This document shows positions 11,390 through 23,442 of a stretch of DNA of 64,000 nucleotides, one piece after another (positions within the stretch are counted from its first letter, which is position 1; each line of letters opens with the position of its first letter). The DNA comes from Hyposmocoma kahamanoa (lineage: Eukaryota > Arthropoda > Insecta > Lepidoptera > Cosmopterigidae): NCBI RefSeq assembly GCF_003589595.1, contig NW_020653409.1, forward strand, positions 1,408,175 to 1,472,174. The letters are read 5' to 3'. Below the pieces are notes generated by a model. It saw nothing but the letters and a program-made list of their open reading frames with translations, did not search any database and had not been told where the DNA came from. A program made the translations under genes and the position numbers.

Positions 11390-12022
11390 AATTTTAACCT
11401 AAGAGCTAAGTCCAAACTCATGATACCACAATTTCGTTTAACCAAGATAAACGACTCTTTTATGGGGAACTGTACACGTTTTTACAATAAGATTCCGGAG
11501 CATATATTAAGATTATCATTTCCTAAGTTTAAAAACTACATTAAAAATATTTTGATTGAAAAGTCATATTACAAAATTGAAGACTAAGTATTAGGTAACG
11601 ACGAATGGAAAGACGACATGGCTCTTGATTCCACACAAATTTGATTCAAAGTGTATTCCGTAGCATTTAAGTTTATTTGAAGAGAGCAATCACCAGTCAG
11701 CATAATGAACAAGCAGTAGCTAAAATGTGACTTGTTCAAATGTAAATTTATTTTGCTTATGGAATATGGCTTACAATTATATGGACGTCGGGTCCGCGCC
11801 AAAAAGTGTCCGAACTTATAGGGCGTTACAATCGTATACAGAGCGTCATTCACGCTTTAGTCTTCGTTTGTTCGACTGACAGCGAAGCAAGCAAAATTAG
11901 ACAGTACTGCGTTTAATTAGGTTGACTTGGGACATTTTTTTCGTGGTTTTTGTATTAGACCCGTCGTCCATTTATTTGTAAGTCAATGTATGGAATAAAT
12001 AATTCTTTGACTTTGACCTTCG
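11390..12022 (+). mobile_element. Same LINE, 3' end, split by a MITE
   Basis: Coding remnant 11397-11586 and 3' UTR to 11765 match 10325-10735. The sequence resumes at 11989 and ends in the TTTGAC tail at about 12022. The gap is exactly the inserted MITE plus its 8-bp duplication. Confidence 0.85.
11766..11988 (+). mobile_element. 8-bp-TSD MITE, copy A (223 bp)
   Basis: Ends near CTTACAATTATATGG and TTGTAAGTCAATG, flanked by perfect duplications TATGGAAT (11758-11765, 11989-11996). It sits inside the 3' UTR of a LINE copy. Its left tip is eroded relative to the other copies, and it lacks an internal segment present in C and D. Confidence 0.85.
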
Positions 12023-13344
12023 TTTTTTTTTTTTTTTTTTTTTTTATTTGTTTGTTTCATTCTTATTAAAGTAATACGAGGATTGCACACTACACTAATA
12101 ATGTAACTTTCTAATTCTAAGGTCTCATCCACGCTATCCACTGACGTAGTATCTAACAGTTTTCTTCAAAATTTGATTGAAATATCGCTATCTGTCATTT
12201 AGTAAACATATTTCTGAGTCTCACGCTTGTTTTCTATTTAAAATTGAGCATTATTTATTGAAGCTGACCCTTTTTCATTTTCAAAAGGTAATCTCTAAAT
12301 TACTTCATTTAACGTGTTACGCAATAATAGTCTTAATGGGTTTATGGAGTTCTCATCTCTCGCTGATATTTTGATACAGCTCATAATGACGAAAAGTCAT
12401 TAAAAATTTACAACCACACATACTTGTGCATTAGAAAAAAGAACAACAACTAATTTAAATACAATAAAGAAGAACTAGCATATCAAAATGAAATATTCAT
12501 CCACGATTCACCTCTCCTGTTTATTTGAATTATTTGAATTGTCTGACAAAATAATAGATCTTTTAAATTTATAAATCACGGTAACATTCCAAAGCGGGCG
12601 GGAGATTTAATATGACAAATCGAGGACGAAAAAATAAATAAATTTACAGTGTATCTCAAAAAAAAAGAATTTTTGAAATTTAAAAAAAACATTTTCCATT
12701 CACGAAGTATTTGTTGATCTTAGCTAATATTGTACTCCATAAGTGTATATGTTTAGTATTCAATTCCCCTGATACATCGTGCTTATAAGGTTTGAAACAT
12801 TTATATAGTTATATTTTTTTGGTGGTTATCTCAGACTTCAATGCTCAATACTTTATGTAAGTTACCTCATCAAATTTCAAGCGCACTGTTAATAACACCC
12901 TATATAAAATTATAAAAGTGAACCACTACAAATGGACCCGTTTTCTGTCTCAATTTCACTTTTACGGAGATCTTAACTCATTCGGTCTTAAATTACGATA
13001 ATGAGTATAACATTTCCAATACCTTGATTAACATTTATGTCAAATAAGATGAATTGATTCATGTTAGTGATTGGCAATGCGAATCGCGAAACTGTTATGT
13101 ATAATACTTCAATATAATAAGGTAATTTTAACTGATCCAGTTACGTGATTTGAACGAGTTGGTTCAGTAATTAAAATTGAATATGATTTTATGCAATTTC
13201 CGGGTTTCATCTTGTGCTGTGAAGGATAAAGAAATATTTATGTATTACGTTCATCTTACGCTTTAAAATTACTTGCCTTGCCAGAGTGGAGTAGGCGGTT
13301 TTTGCCATAATGGGAGTTGGTGGTTTTTGCCAGAATGGTTTATA

Positions 13345-13505
13345 ACGATCTCGGTAACCCAACGCTTTGCACTGTAGGCACTGGATGAGGAGGTCCTGGG
13401 TTCAATTCCCGGTAAAAGTTGCCCCGAAATGAACTCCGTTGCTCTGGTATTCATAGTACAGGGAATTTCCTAGTTTGAGACCAGGCAATTGATGTGTTTG
13501 TCTCT
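13345..13505 (+). mobile_element. tRNA-like SINE fragment
   Basis: TCGGTAACCCAACGCTTTGC with a B-box-like GGGTTCAATTCCCGG, then a body without match in the window. The minus-strand open frame over it is not a gene. Confidence 0.5.
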
Positions 13506-14187
13506 ATAAAAAGAGATGGAGTTGAATGTTTTTGTCGAAATTGAGGTTTAGACTTTTGCTAGAACAGAGTTATAGTTATAGCCAATTCAAGATAATGAAA
13601 AAAATCCGTGCAAAATAGGGTGATGACAATGAAACTAGATATTTCAGACGGAGTCTACACAAGAGCTTTATTTAATTCTAATTAAGTTTAATATGATACA
13701 CATATTTGTTGTTTTAGATAAGTGTACGAGTACTATGTCTCTATTACCCATTTGTTTAAAGCAAGGAATCGTATTATGTAGACTTCGCCGTGACTAAACA
13801 ATTATTTAAACAATATAATTTATAAAGACTTGTCCATGTTATTCTTTCATTGAAAATTTATGATTAAAAAAAAGGAAAAGCAATTACAATACGTCTTGAT
13901 TTATTTAAATTGTTTGATTTTTTTTTATCTCTACTTAAAACTTGGTTATTCATTTTTTGTCTAATAGCGTACAGAACGACTGTCAAATAATGTGTTTTGT
14001 TTTTCTAAAATTACTTTTCAGTTAGTTTGTACCTTAACCTAAAATATATAAGGTCTACTTAACCATAAATGGGTACAATACCCCGGGGGCGGCACGCGAT
14101 GTAACTTTTTAAATTTTTAGTAAAACACTTGAACGTAGAAAACATTATTCTTCTTCTCTTCTAACTTTAGCATATTTAGTATTTAAG

Positions 14188-14290
14188 TAGCAGTAGAGCT
14201 CCCCGTGAAAGCGTTTGTCCAGGGAAGTACCGCCATCTTACCTATTTCTGGTACCAAGCAGTAACGCATTTCGGTTTTGAAGGGTTAAGA
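14188..14290 (+). repeat. R290 repeat, head only
   Basis: Ends at GGTTTTGAAGGGT, where unrelated sequence takes over. Confidence 0.65.
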
Positions 14291-14721
14291 CGTTTTGATA
14301 TTATATTGAAATTTCAATCAATGTGCTGCCATCTAGCGGTTATTTTGCTGATCGACGTCGAATTGGAGTTATTAATTTAGTTCTCCAAAAAAGAAGAGAC
14401 CATATTGCAAGGGTATAAACTTTACTTTAGTTTCTTAAACCAAAGGAAAAATATTTCGATGAACAGAAAATTGAAAATTTATTCAAATAAGGCTCTTTAT
14501 GAAACTAACACGTAACGGACACTGGCAGAATTGACACAATAAATTAGACACACAAATCATTCTTAAAAATAAAAAAGTAAAAAAAAATATTTCGAAACTT
14601 ATAGAGAGAAATTAATTAATTCATTCAGAGAAATTAAAAACACCGACGCATGTGAATAAAGCTCTATTTACATTGCAGCGGTGCGGAATAAAACTGAATT
14701 TTTGTAACAAAATTGTACACG

Positions 14722-14821
14722 TACAAACTAGATACGATGCGGTAGTAGCGGAAACTCCCGAAATTGTTGTGAATTTTCCGGAAGACGCGCGACGAGATTA
14801 TGGGCTCGTATCTAGTTTGTA
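14722..14821. repeat. Inverted repeat, 16-bp arms, 100 bp overall
   Basis: TACAAACTAGATACGA at 14722-14737 and its exact complement at 14806-14821 enclose a GC-richer core. Could be a tiny MITE; no target duplication seen. Confidence 0.5.
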
Positions 14822-15345
14822 AGTTACACAAAGACAGTTCTTAATGCCATGGATACAAAATATTTATTTAACTTTATTGACTACAACACATAATGGTACA
14901 AAAAGCGGACTTAATGCTAAAAGCACTCTCTACCAGTCAACCTTTGAGGAAAACAATTCCAGTGACGTGTTGATTGGAGAATGAAGGAATTAGACATGAA
15001 GCCAGAATGAAAGAGAGGTGTAGAGAGTTACTAAAGTTAATGCATTGAAGGGAAACGGATCGAAAATATTCATTTTGGTTCTGTTCTAGGGCAATGGAAA
15101 TTGAGCTTTAAGAGACTGTTCAAATATGATTTCGTTTGTCGATAAAACGTTGCTGCCAAATTGCTTTGAAAAATTCTTTTGTATGGATACCTTGCGTTAT
15201 TCATGACATTGTTGGTGTTCCAGGTAGTGCCCCAGGGAGTTAAATTCGTTACTCTGTAAACGATCACAAAAATAGTATATATACAGGAAATTTTGAACAA
15301 TTTATGATTGTTACACAAATTTCTGTACTTATAAAATAAACAAAA

Positions 15346-16130
15346 TTGAGTTCTTAGGATTTCGCGATAGTTACGTACGTAGGAAATGAAACTATTTTTC
15401 CATATTTAAATCGCGTATATTTGTGTTTTCAAACAAACGAACGTTTCGGGCGCTTTAAATGTCCAATGGTCACGGTTGACTGAGGTGGAAAAGTTATCAA
15501 CCAGTTATGTCTAATATTAATGCAAACCACCTTATTTTTAATTATAGTTACAAAAGTTATTAATTAAACACCATATTTCTAAATTTTACAAAGAACATTC
15601 CAATTTACGCTATATATGTTTTACAATCATTTTATTTTAATAATATGAATTTTTTACTTTATTAAATTAATTATTAATTAATAATGGAAATTAGAACAAA
15701 TTATAACATTAATTAGTACTGCAGTCTATGTCTTTTTGGGATTTTTCATCAGAGTACGGAGAAACCATTTACCCTGTTGAAATTAGGATGTTGTTTTTAA
15801 TTTCAATGGCCTCTCGCAGCATCTTGGGTGGATAACGGATTTCTTTTGCAAGGTTCTGAAGTTTGTGAAACTTGATTGAATGTGTAGGTTTATCCATGAC
15901 ATGCTCGCAGACTGCAGACTTGATTACGCGACGATGTTTGACATCAACTATATGTTCTTTGCATTCTTTGACGCGGGTATAAATACTTCGCTACGTTTGT
16001 TCAATATAAGAGACACCGCACTCGCAGTCAAGCTTGTAAGCTCCAGCATTCTAAAAGGGGATGTTAAGTAAAATAATTCTTTAAATTCTATCGAGTCTCC
16101 CAAGTTCATTAAATAAGATTTCGAAACGTC
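15346..16130 (-). mobile_element. Penelope-like element relic with GIY-YIG endonuclease domain
   Basis: Read on the minus strand, 16050-15772 encodes a GIY-YIG type domain: Cys-Glu-Cys-Gly-Val-Ser-Tyr-Ile near the start, then Arg-Ser-Ile-Tyr-Thr-Arg-Val-Lys-Glu and an Ala-Val-Cys-Glu-His segment. It ends with a Leu-Arg-Glu-Ala-Ile-Glu-Ile-Lys helix. This order is that of the C-terminal endonuclease of Penelope-like retroelements. An in-frame stop (complement of 15991-15993) follows Glu-Gln-Thr, so the copy is dead; the RT domain is absent. The downstream part (15346-15720) matches repeats at 2979-3250, 17150-17335, 26960-27175 and 62140-62330, and is probably the element's terminal repeat. 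Confidence 0.75.
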
Positions 16131-16161
16131 ACTTATTGCTTCAGTAGTTGCAAAGATCCCT

Positions 16162-16415
16162 ATGAAATGCGTCCAGGGAAGTACTGCCACGTTACCTATT
16201 TCTGCTGCTAAGCAGTAATATGAGCGTTACTGCGTTCCGGTTTTGAAGTGAAATTACAGGGACAGGGTTTGTCAACTTAAGTTTCAAGGTAACGCAGCGG
16301 CAGTGTCCGATCTTTGCGTTTTAAAGCTCTGAATGGCACTGCAACTGTTATGGACAGGCGTATCTTTGACCATTAGGCCCACGACTTGTTCGTGCCGTCA
16401 TTTGGTATCAAAGAA
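16162..16415 (+). repeat. R290 repeat, near full length, 110 bp before exon 16525
   Basis: Retains all blocks with scattered changes; the tail ends about 110 bp upstream of the acceptor of the linker exon. Confidence 0.75.
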
Positions 16416-16524
16416 AGAGCTAAACGGGTCACTATCGTGAACTTTTGTCATGCAAAAGCTGTATAATTTAGTATATTTCTATATCACTATAGAACATATC
16501 TAACAAATTCATCATTATTTACAG

Positions 16525-16724
16525 ATGTCCGCAGAAGACTTCGCAAGCCCACCAATGTCTCCACGTCAGTCACATCCAGCGTCTCCAGGTCTTCAGACCA
16601 GATCATATCTGCCAGTGTGAACAGACCTAAGATCAGAGGCCGCCCCAACATTGCTAGGAAATCAACTGCTGCTATTGACAATTCTGTTGGCACTGACGAT
16701 CATAAAGATAAGGATGGATACAAG
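16525..16724 (+). CDS. Cht7: Group III chitinase, linker exon
   Basis: This exon encodes residues 27-92. The joined codon is His26, followed by a basic cluster Arg-Arg-Arg-Leu-Arg-Lys (28-33), then a low-complexity Ser/Thr/Val-rich stretch. An N-glycosylation sequon (Asn-Val-Ser) lies at about 36-38, and the exon ends in an Asp/Lys-rich tail. No catalytic motif is present. It reads as the extended linker between the membrane segment and the first catalytic domain. It is 200 nt: two bases completing a codon plus exactly 66 codons, without a stop in the phase set by the previous exon. That is good evidence for a real exon although the linker is poorly conserved in sequence. Acceptor TTTACAG, donor AAG|GTAAGC. 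The next exon begins in phase 0. Confidence 0.8.
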
Positions 16725-19723
16725 GTAAGCTACAGATATGGCTTTTAAAGAAGTTTTAAACATGCTTACTTAACAGCTTGAAATGCCAAAGGAAGTAAGT
16801 TTAGAACTAAGAAGTCTAAATCTTCAGTAATTTTTAGTTTACTAATAATTGTGACTGCAAAAGTGTGGCGCGCGTATCACGACAGTGGCGCTGCAACTGC
16901 GCTTATAAATATTGTACTTTGATTTTTTTAGCATTGGACAGAAGGAAATTAATTTTGGGTCTTTAATTAGGCATCATTTTATTCAGTCATTTTACCTAAT
17001 TTCGTGAAATAAAATTCTCGAACATATTTACTATCTTGATGTAATTATTACGTATTTTTTATTCCGTGGCACTCGCTATTACAAATGAAACGAAAAATTT
17101 AGATATTTTTGAATAAGACTTGCACTATAAAAAGTCTTTTTATTTATATCGAGTTCTTAGGCGCGAGTTCTTAGGTTCTTTTCGCGATTGTTACACATAG
17201 GAAATGAAACTAAAAACGGTTGACTGTCAACCGTGACCATGGGACCTGTAAAGGGCCGGAAACGTCGGTTTGTTTGAAAAAACAAATATACGCGGTTTAA
17301 ATCCGGAAAAATAGTTTCATTTTCTTTTTATGTATTATTAATTATTTTTATCGTGTCAATTTTAAATGTCATTTGTCATCAATTCGGACGATGTTTTCTT
17401 TTCCTGTATTTTGTTGACTGAAGAAAATGTTTACTATCACTGCTTCTTTGTGTACGTTTTTTTTTAATTTGAAGGCGCCAGAGATTAAGAACTAAAGCAC
17501 AAAAATTAGTAAGATTTTTTTTTTATTCAACACTTAAATATTCATCATTTTTAAATACAAAACAAGGTATTATGGTCTTAAACACCTTAATCTTTCCGCT
17601 TGTTTTGTATCGTGTACTTAACCCATGACATTTAAAGTATCGTTGGTTTTAATAAATTATTAATTATCTTCTTATCTACCCACGCCATCTCGTATATTAG
17701 TACGCGGTGACATTTTGTTAAAATGATTGTTTGGAAACAGTATACAACTTACGCCTACATAATGTTCAAGTTTGTGACAAAGCAACATAATGATAAAGGG
17801 TTTAAAATTACATTGTTTGAAGAAGTACACAAAGTTAAGTTGCGTGTACTAACACTGCAAATTTCAAAGACTAACTTATCGGTTCCAATTTATATTACGT
17901 AAGACGTAGGCTCAACGTATAATAGAAGAGACTAACAATTGTGCCCTTGAAACGAAAAAGGCATATTTTGGTCAAAATTGACTTACAATCAGGTCCGGAT
18001 CAGGAAAAAGTCTGTCTACCTAATTTTATATAGAAATCTATCTCCATAATTGTTGAATACGCTAATATCAATCATCACATGGTTTATCATAAAAGGTCAT
18101 ATTTAACGCTTATTAAGTTTACAAACTTATATCTAAAGATTTTACTTAGTAATATACGGAACAGTGTCCTTATTATGTATATTATTACTTCAATTGCAAT
18201 ACTTACAAAAAGGCACAACTTACAATATTTGGACGTAGACGTAGGACGAATTAGTAGATAAGCAAAAAGAATCCAATGCACAAAGTTATCAAAACGTGAG
18301 TTATTGTACCAAGCGGATCCTAAAGTCTAACCTCTTAAATCTGCAAAATAAATCCAACATATAAATATAAATAAATACCTCAGGAGTTACATGATGACAA
18401 AATGTCTGTTCACTCTTTGTGCCTTCCGAAGGGAAATCTTTAACAGAAGCGAGTTCCTTTTAGTTTGGCATAATATTTTCGACAACCTAGTTTAAATTCC
18501 AATAAATTGAATACAAATGTATTATTTCTAATATATAAATTACAATGAAATATCGAAATAAATACTAGATATTTAATACTCGCCTTTTCCTATAACGATA
18601 CGGTTTCATAATAATTTTACATTTCCGGAACTAATTCCTCGGTTATGAATTTAAAACCGTGTATCTGAAATTAATTACATGCGTTAAGAATATTAGATAA
18701 TCACGTAGCTCACTAATGATCATAAAACATTTACGTAACAAGAAATTGAAAATAATTGCCTATTTAATAGGAAATAGGTTTACTCTTCCTCATACGTTTA
18801 GAAAGGTAGCTTCCCTTTGATTGACATGCAAGGAAAAGGCGAGGCCCGAGTATTGCGCCTTGTACGACACCATACACCAATATACACTTTCTGTTACCGT
18901 TTCAAGTTCTCGTTTCATTGTGAACATTATTAATTACATAAAAAGTTTTAATTAATAATTTTTAATTTTATATAGAGAAACAATGTCAATTTTGTCACAG
19001 TAAAATGTAATGCGGATGTGGTCTAAAGCTTTTTGAATAACCGGAGTCAAGTTGCTGGCCTTCGCAATACGTTTGCGACGTTGCGATCTCATTTACGAGT
19101 CTTTTAAAACAACGACTAAGTTTAGGAAATAGATTGTTGCGACAATTTAGAAGTATATTATAATGAATTGTTGCTGCTCTAAAACAGTCAAACATTTTAC
19201 TTTGCCGCTATCCTTTGCGGAATCCTTACTGGCCGAGAACACACATATTAACTTTTGTTTGCCTTATCCTGGAAAATTTACAATACCGTCAAAAGTTTAT
19301 AACACTATAAAGTCAGAGCTCGGCATGCAAGAAATAATTAATGCTCACTTAGCAATTCAGTAACGTATAACATACACCAAAACACTGTCATATCAAAAAC
19401 AGCATTTCTTTCATTTCTTTAGCTTTCTTCAAAATCCTTTGATTTTTCGTTTTTTTTATCCTTTTCGAGGTTTAATAACATAAAAATATACATTTAACTT
19501 ACGTTGTATATTAGATATTAAAGAAATCTGTCTGTCCATTGTAATTTTACTTTAGAAGATAAGCTATTTCTATTGAAAAACTAATATTTTGTTTCCCTTG
19601 ATAACAGCTTGATAAGATTCTTGTAGTTATGAAATCACAAAACACTGTATTGAGCCTTGTAGTGTTTTGGTTTGATATGATAGCACAGGTTTTTACAACA
19701 ATTACTTCATTATCTCTTTCCAG
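16725..19723 (+). other. Intron 2 (about 3.0 kb)
   Basis: GTAAGC donor; acceptor CTTTCCAG. Apart from the head-to-head Penelope-type fragments at 17150-17335 I recognise nothing in it. The stretch 17340-19720 is plain AT-rich sequence with only short chance open frames. Confidence 0.75.
17150..17335. mobile_element. Head-to-head Penelope-type terminal fragments
   Basis: A short stretch in one orientation (GAGTTCTTAGG, twice, then TCGCGATTGTTACACATAGG) meets the inverse orientation at the junction CGGTTGACTGTCAACCG near 17218-17234. Penelope-like elements often carry such inverted terminal-repeat joins. Confidence 0.6.
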
Positions 19724-19961
19724 GTCGTCTGTTACTACACCAACTGGTCCCAATACCGTACAAAAATCGGCAAGTTTCTTCCCGAAGACATCCAACCTGA
19801 TCTTTGCACTCACATCATTTTCGCTTTCGGGTGGTTGAAGAAAGGAAAGCTCAGCTCCTTCGAGTCCAACGACGAAACGAAAGATGGAAAGACTGGATTG
19901 TATGATAGGATCAATGCGCTGAAGAAAGCGAACCCGAAATTGAAGACTTTATTGGCTATTG
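19724..19961 (+). CDS. Cht7: Group III chitinase, start of first GH18 domain
   Basis: Residues 93-171. The exon starts exactly at the GH18 domain with Val-Val-Cys-Tyr-Tyr-Thr-Asn-Trp, the usual first beta strand of insect chitinases. A Leu-Cys-Thr-His-Ile-Ile-Phe-Ala-Phe strand follows at about 119-127. The exon ends inside conserved region I (Lys-Leu-Lys-Thr-Leu-Leu-Ala-Ile-Gly). The two cysteines fit the conserved early pair of the domain. An Asn-Trp-Ser sequon is at the domain start. The family hydrolyses beta-1,4 bonds in chitin; group III members act on newly laid cuticular chitin rather than as moulting-fluid enzymes. It is 238 nt, entered in phase 0 and leaving in phase 1, with the last base shared with the Gly172 codon. 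Acceptor CTTTCCAG, donor G|GTAAGT. Confidence 0.95.
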
Positions 19962-20192
19962 GTAAGTCTTGTAAAATTAAAATGCCTAGCGTTTTATACT
20001 AAGTATATTTGTAAGTACTTATTAAAAGAATGTAAGCCAATTACAAAAAGGTTATTTATAGAACAACGTTTATTATCTGTCTGATCCTTAATTATTCAAA
20101 AATAATTAAGCTAATTAGTTCAATCAATCCATTAAAATAATCGGTACTTTTCAGTCTATCGAGTTTAAGTACATTTAGATAGTTTAAAACTG

Positions 20193-20350
20193 CATCCGTA
20201 GCTGAACGGTTACCATGCTGAACTATCACGCAGAAATCCCGGGTTAGATTCCCGGGACGGGAGAAATGTTTTTATGGCCTAAATTTATTTCTCTCGTCAC
20301 CCGCGATACAGGGTTTCGTCAGTGTGTGAGTGTGTTATTTATAATATTTA
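20193..20350 (+). mobile_element. tRNA-derived SINE S1
   Basis: A-box (AGCTGAACGG) and B-box (GGGTTAGATTCC) are both visible with mutations; the body is shortened. Confidence 0.75.
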
Positions 20351-20424
20351 GATAATACATATTTTATTCCACAAAAAAGAAACCTAAATTGTTAGAGTCC
20401 TTGTATAATACACAATAGTACTTC

Positions 20425-20578
20425 GAGGGAAGTAATGCCACCTTACTTATTTCCGCCAAGCAGTAATATGAGCATTACTGCGTTCTGATTTTGAAGAATG
20501 TGGGTGCTGGTCAATTGCAGGCACATGGCACTTATCAAATTATGTCTCAGGGTGACGAGCGCTGTGGCAGTACAGTAA
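20425..20578 (+). repeat. R290 repeat, head to middle
   Basis: Breaks off at GCTGTGGCAGTA into a TATAATA-rich stretch. Confidence 0.65.
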
Positions 20579-20926
20579 AGTATAATATAATAAACTATAA
20601 TATAACAACTAAACTTAAAAGTGCAGCTATAGTGTACTTTCAAGTTTAGTGTAAACGGACATTAATCTGTTTGTAACATAGACGTGGTAATGGAAAGAAT
20701 GAACACCTAAATATTATAGAAAAAAGCATCGCTGTGTATCAAATAATCTTCGTAACGAGTTTGTTATACTCTGTATCATAAATCTTCAAAATAATGTACC
20801 CTAAGAGCGGTTACACATGGCGATGCAAACGCGATGCAGTCGATAATCGTCTACCTGTACACACGCGCGCGATTTTAGGCAGCGATGCATTCTACACAAA
20901 CGAGAGTTGCATCGCTACACGTGGAA

Positions 20927-20984
20927 TTTATAGGCGATTGTATAGATGCAATTGCGCGGTTGTATCGATGCAATCGCCTATAAA
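20927..20984. repeat. Imperfect 58-bp palindrome
   Basis: Outer 14-bp arms TTTATAGGCGATTG and CAATCGCCTATAAA are exact; the inner part pairs with several mismatches around GCAATTGCGCGG. GCGATGCAA-type motifs recur over 20815-21000. Confidence 0.6.
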
Positions 20985-21134
20985 TCGCAAGTGCTACACT
21001 ACGACGTACCATACCATACGTGTATAACCACTCTAAAGAGTAGTAATTTCCCAGTCAAGTATAACCTAACAAATATTTTATACACAAGCAGTATGGTTAT
21101 GTATTCGTATAAACATTCAAGCCATTCTAGGTCT

Positions 21135-21635
21135 TTTTAACCGACTTCAAAAAAAGGAGGTTCTCAATTCGACTGTATGTTTTTTTGTATGTTACGCGAT
21201 AACTGTACGGTATTTGGGAACCGATTTTCATGATTCTTTTTTTTGTTGGAAAGAGAGTACCTACCTCCATAGTGGTCCCATTTAATTTTGAAGAAAATCA
21301 TCTACCTCTAAGGGTGGCTGTTCACGCATGAAAATTCATTTTTATAAATACCGCTATAAATTTTATTATAAGGAGCAATTATTTTAATGGTTGATTTTGT
21401 TATTCCCCAATTCAAGGCGTTTTTCTCTCTCAATATGCTTTGAGTAGTGAGAACCGATTTTTATTATCTCCTGTGTCAGGTCCGAACTATACTGTAGTGT
21501 AGTATAACTATAGTGGCGAACTAGGGAATGAATCCGGGGTTGCGCACTTTCCGGTAACCGATTTCAATAAAACTTGGTAATTGTACGTACTTTTGAGGTC
21601 GGTTTTTTTAGTATTCTGTGCTGAGATTATTAGAG
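21135..21635 (+). repeat. ACCGACTTC-core interspersed repeat, near full length
   Basis: Starts TTTTTAACCGACTTCAAAAA and ends GAGGTCGGTTTTTTTAGTA...CTGAGATTAT. It is about 500 bp and the best reference copy in the window. Confidence 0.7.
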
Positions 21636-22132
21636 CCTACGCTCTGCAAATCTGATTTAGATTGTTTATAATATAAGACGGGACACTGAACATTATGTGA
21701 ATTCTCTAGGGCTGGGATAATATCGACAATATGTTTTCCCAGATTTGTCTTAATTTACAGGGCGTCCGGCAAGCGCCTGGAAGGGGATTTTAACCCGTCA
21801 TCCATCCGCATTCCGATAAACACGAAAAAATTCTCATTTATTACTTTTACCATTACTCTTTGCTACAATTAATTTTACAAAACTTACCAACATCAAAAAT
21901 TAACAAGCATTTTGGGCTACCGTGGATCCATAGGATCGCTACTTGTAGTAAAAATATTACGGACCCGCGTAGGTCCGTAGAACGCGCCAAGGGTTAAATG
22001 AATTAAAAAAAGGATAGATGATTGTTTTATATTTATTAAAAATATACAGTCTGTTTAAGAGGTCCGGGAAAAACGCTCGATTTCACCCAAATGCGCGGTA
22101 ATTTTTTACTCAACAATTTAGATGATGGCAGC

Positions 22133-22421
22133 CATTTTAAGTTACAAATAAATGGACGACGGGTCTAATACACAAACCACGAAAAAAAATGTCCCAAATC
22201 AACCAATTTAAACGTAGTGACATGTAAAGGAATATGAAAAAGCTAAAACGTTGAATTTAAATTGTAATGTCATCGCAGTATTGTCTAATTTTGCTTGCTT
22301 CGCTGTCAGTCGAACAAACGAAGACTAAAGCGTGAATGACGCTCTGTATACGATTTTAACGCCCTATAAGTTCGGACACTTTTTGGCGCGGACCCGACGT
22401 CCATATAATTGTAAGTCAATG
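22133..22421 (-). mobile_element. 8-bp-TSD MITE, copy B (289 bp)
   Basis: Inverse orientation to A. Duplications ATGGCAGC at 22125-22132 and 22422-22429. It carries roughly 60 bp of extra internal sequence near 22187-22250, so it may be closer to a longer parent or may have gained an insertion. Confidence 0.85.
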
Positions 22422-23289
22422 ATGGCAGCCTTAATTTTGGCCAAAAATCCATTTTGACTAATAGCGTGTTCAATGTTGTCATTTTGCAGATAAAATCATT
22501 TATAAAATGTTATATTATTTGGGACTAGTCATAACTTATACTAACTTTCTTGCATTAATGAACAAAATGAGTTTGGAATTTATATGTAATTATCGAAACA
22601 ACATTCACTATAAATCATACATTAAGAAACATCTTTTGAAAACTGAAGATATAAACTTTATTTTGTAAATTGCTTCATTGTTGTTATATGCCACTGATAT
22701 ACACATGGAAGTGAGCATGTTTTTGTACCTGTCTAGAAGTAATTAAGTTGGTTTTTAAGATTTTCGCTCCATTATATATCATCTTTACGTAAATAGACTG
22801 ATCTCCTTCACCGCGGATAAGACCAGAACGGTCTTTGTGAGCGAAGCTTGTAATTAGTAAATAAGTATTTTTCCTGTATTTAGGTCAATAAAAAAAATAC
22901 GTCTAAATGAAACAAAATATTTTGCTAATAAAAATAATTCACTTAAATATTTCCATCGATAACTCAGGAATAACATCCCTACGTCATATTATGTGAACAG
23001 TGAACAAGCCTTTCTCACAACACAAAGCGTATTTTCACCCGCTTCACAGGAACGCATAAAACCGCGCCCATTTTCGTAAGAGCGCAAAAAAAAAGTGGCG
23101 CAATGATTGACTAGAGTTGGATAATGAAATCGATAATAATCGGCATACGACTTTTTGCTTGACTGCACTAGTTACGACAGATTTCCTGTCTGTTAATTGG
23201 CGTTAAGGTAGACAATGTTCCCGCAGTTTTTTCGTGTTGCGTGTAACGAATGGAATACAATATAACAAGCACGGCGTACAACGAAATTA

Positions 23290-23442
23290 TGGCTTTAGGA
23301 AAATGTTTTTTCTTTTAAACCTAACTTAACCGAAGCATTATCGTGTCTTTGCGATAAACATTCAATATATCCTAAAAGAACAACTGTTTCGTTATTAAAA
23401 TTTAAAAAATAAAAAAATTTCGACTTTGTGATAGGTTACCGT
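23290..23442. mobile_element. Partial copy of the 46349 element
   Basis: Shares the CTAACTTAACCGAAGCATTA region and TTTGCGATAAACATTCAA with 46430-46535 in inverse orientation, ending at GATAGGTTACC. Confidence 0.45.

Larger units (their letters stand above)
8739..16524 (+). other. Intron 1 (about 7.8 kb)
   Basis: GTAAGT donor and TTACAG acceptor. The intron contains a jockey/CR1-like LINE fragment with an RT active-site motif (9704-10754), a second copy split by a MITE (11390-12022), a Penelope-like GIY-YIG relic, R290 copies and a tRNA-like SINE. I see nothing identifiable in 8740-9370, 10760-11385, 12050-13350, 13510-14185 or 14830-15340. Confidence 0.75.

Noticed and set aside
16487..16693. 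68-codon minus-strand frame over the linker exon
   Set aside because: It is the antisense of the chitinase linker exon, whose plus-strand reading joins its neighbours in phase.
20794..21140. Overlapping frames over the GCGATGCAA-rich stretch as a small protein gene
   Set aside because: The stretch is a palindromic repeat; the frames follow from its composition.
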